DNA of 51,507 bases. Origin: Candidatus Woesearchaeota archaeon (GTDB lineage: Archaea; Nanobdellota; Nanobdellia; Woesearchaeales; GW2011-AR15). The stretch spans positions 1 through 51,507 of the forward strand of contig JAFGRO010000005.1 of the NCBI GenBank assembly GCA_016935095.1, read 5' to 3'. Position 1 is the stretch's first letter. Each line of letters starts with the position of its first letter. The notes under the pieces were generated by a model. That model ran no database searches. It was not told the DNA's origin and saw nothing but the letters and a program-made list of their open reading frames with translations. The position numbers were made by a program, and so were the translations under genes. Of this stretch, positions 50,865 to 51,507 are shown piece by piece.

Positions 50865-51418
50865 GCAAGATGAACATGAAAAATAAAATAGGAGCAATGT
50901 TCATGGTTTTATTAGCGGCGTTTTTCTTTGTTTTCCCTATTTTATTTGGTCTTAGAATAGTATTGGAAAAGCACAAATCAAATTTTGAAAAGACAATTGG
51001 GGAAACGCAATTGGTTCTGCTGAAAACATATGAAAAAGGGGAAACAGTATTATACTATATAGATGAATCTGCAAGACTGGCATTAAAAGATACAATTGAT
51101 GAAATCGGCTTAATTAATATTGATTTACATAACCAGTCGTCAATAGCTGAAATACTAACTAAATTTAAATTGAATTTTTATGAATATTTGCAAAAATACC
51201 CTTATGGGGGGATTCAACTGTATATGGAAAATTATGAATTTATTCTAGACAGGAATGACAAAACATTCGAACTCATTGGTAAAACAGATGAAAAACTAAT
51301 AATTGGAATTGTTAATAATAATGCAATTGTTTTTAAACAGAATAATGCAGAGGAATATGAAAAAATTGGCTATTATTATATGAATCCTTCATTTAGAATT
51401 AATATCGCAATTGAGTAA
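50861..51418 (+). CDS. Pilin-like anchored protein, last of the run
   Basis: 185 residues. MSKMNMKNKIGAMFMVLLAA leads into a helix about 11-31, then a long helix and strands. The Met at 50876 could be the true start, but the ATGA overlap supports 50861. The next 88 bp hold two hairpins and no gene, so the operon may end here. Confidence 0.6.
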   Translation: MSKMNMKNKIGAMFMVLLAAFFFVFPILFGLRIVLEKHKSNFEKTIGETQLVLLKTYEKGETVLYYIDESARLALKDTIDEIGLINIDLHNQSSIAEILTKFKLNFYEYLQKYPYGGIQLYMENYEFILDRNDKTFELIGKTDEKLIIGIVNNNAIVFKQNNAEEYEKIGYYYMNPSFRINIAIE

Positions 51419-51438
51419 AAACCGGCAAAGTCAACTAG

Positions 51439-51494
51439 CCCGTGTTTACACGGGCGTGCATTGTTCTGAGGTTGAAAAAGTGAAAGAACAATGC
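51439..51494. repeat. Two strong hairpins after the pilin-like operon
   Basis: CCCGTG-TTTA-CACGGG (51440-ish arms, 51439-51454) and GCATTGTTCT (51458-51467) with AGAACAATGC (51485-51494), followed by A7. Perfect long arms in such AT-rich DNA suggest a terminator pair, or the edge of a repeat or insertion element running past the window. Confidence 0.45.
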
Positions 51495-51507
51495 AAAAAA
51501 AGAGCAA

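Noticed and set aside
1-51507. CRISPR array or tRNA/rRNA genes
   Set aside because: No regularly spaced 25-40 bp repeats and no TTCGA-type T-loops in a tRNA context were seen by eye; rRNA-like blocks are absent. A tRNA scan could still find one that I missed.

Overview
The window looks like a piece of an AT-rich archaeal genome, most likely from a small-genome DPANN lineage of the Woesearchaeota/Pacearchaeota type. The lineage is inferred. The archaeal assignment is solid: Pelota, replication factor C small subunit, FEN1 with a PCNA-binding tail, a proteasome-activating nucleotidase, Trm5, archaeal-type TyrRS, two TrmB-type regulators, and TATA boxes centred about 26 nt before the start codon of many first-in-operon genes (leaderless transcripts). 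Bacterial-looking genes are mixed in: RadC, cold-shock protein, RNase D, P-loop shikimate kinase, response-regulator remnant, DpnI/DpnA-type genes.

Layout. 1-5.9 kb: TrmB fragment, membrane proteins, radC, cold-shock gene, an IS200-type element with structured ends, a frameshifted response regulator, RNase D. 5.9-9.7 kb: DNA-conflict island with a DUF1016 nuclease, a DpnI homologue whose catalytic Glu appears to be Gln, a DpnA-like adenine methyltransferase, and two tiny overlapping genes. 9.9-19.3 kb: four paralogous lipoproteins, a RelBE-like pair, a small phosphatase, pelota, and membrane-anchored surface proteins. 19.3-21.3 kb: coiled-coil protein, RFC-S, PRC-barrel protein.

21.4-32.8 kb holds one long operon for phenylalanine and tyrosine synthesis: DAHP synthase, aroB, aroA, aroK, aroDE fusion, DMT transporter, aroC, chorismate mutase, pheA, DUF554, tyrA, tyrS. 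It begins with a leaderless 24-codon ORF ending in a Phe/Tyr-rich run, followed at once by a perfect 8-bp inverted repeat. This resembles a leader-peptide attenuator.

32.9-42.8 kb: two peptidases, PAN, a candidate small RNA, a divergent TrmB/citrate synthase pair around a perfect palindrome, Trm5, FEN1 and a winged-helix protein with a possible nuclease-like domain. 42.9-51.4 kb: a co-directional run of 12 genes for membrane-anchored proteins, most starting with a K/R-[A/G] motif and a hydrophobic segment like archaeal class III (pilin-type) signal peptides, plus one 1037-residue protein. No pilus ATPase or platform protein is in view, so this may be an undescribed surface assembly.

Most notable are (1) the Phe/Tyr leader in front of the aromatic operon, (2) the DpnI-like protein beside a DpnA-like methylase with GATC sites in both promoters, and (3) the pilin-like operon. 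Function is read from motifs and remembered family features; no searches were run.
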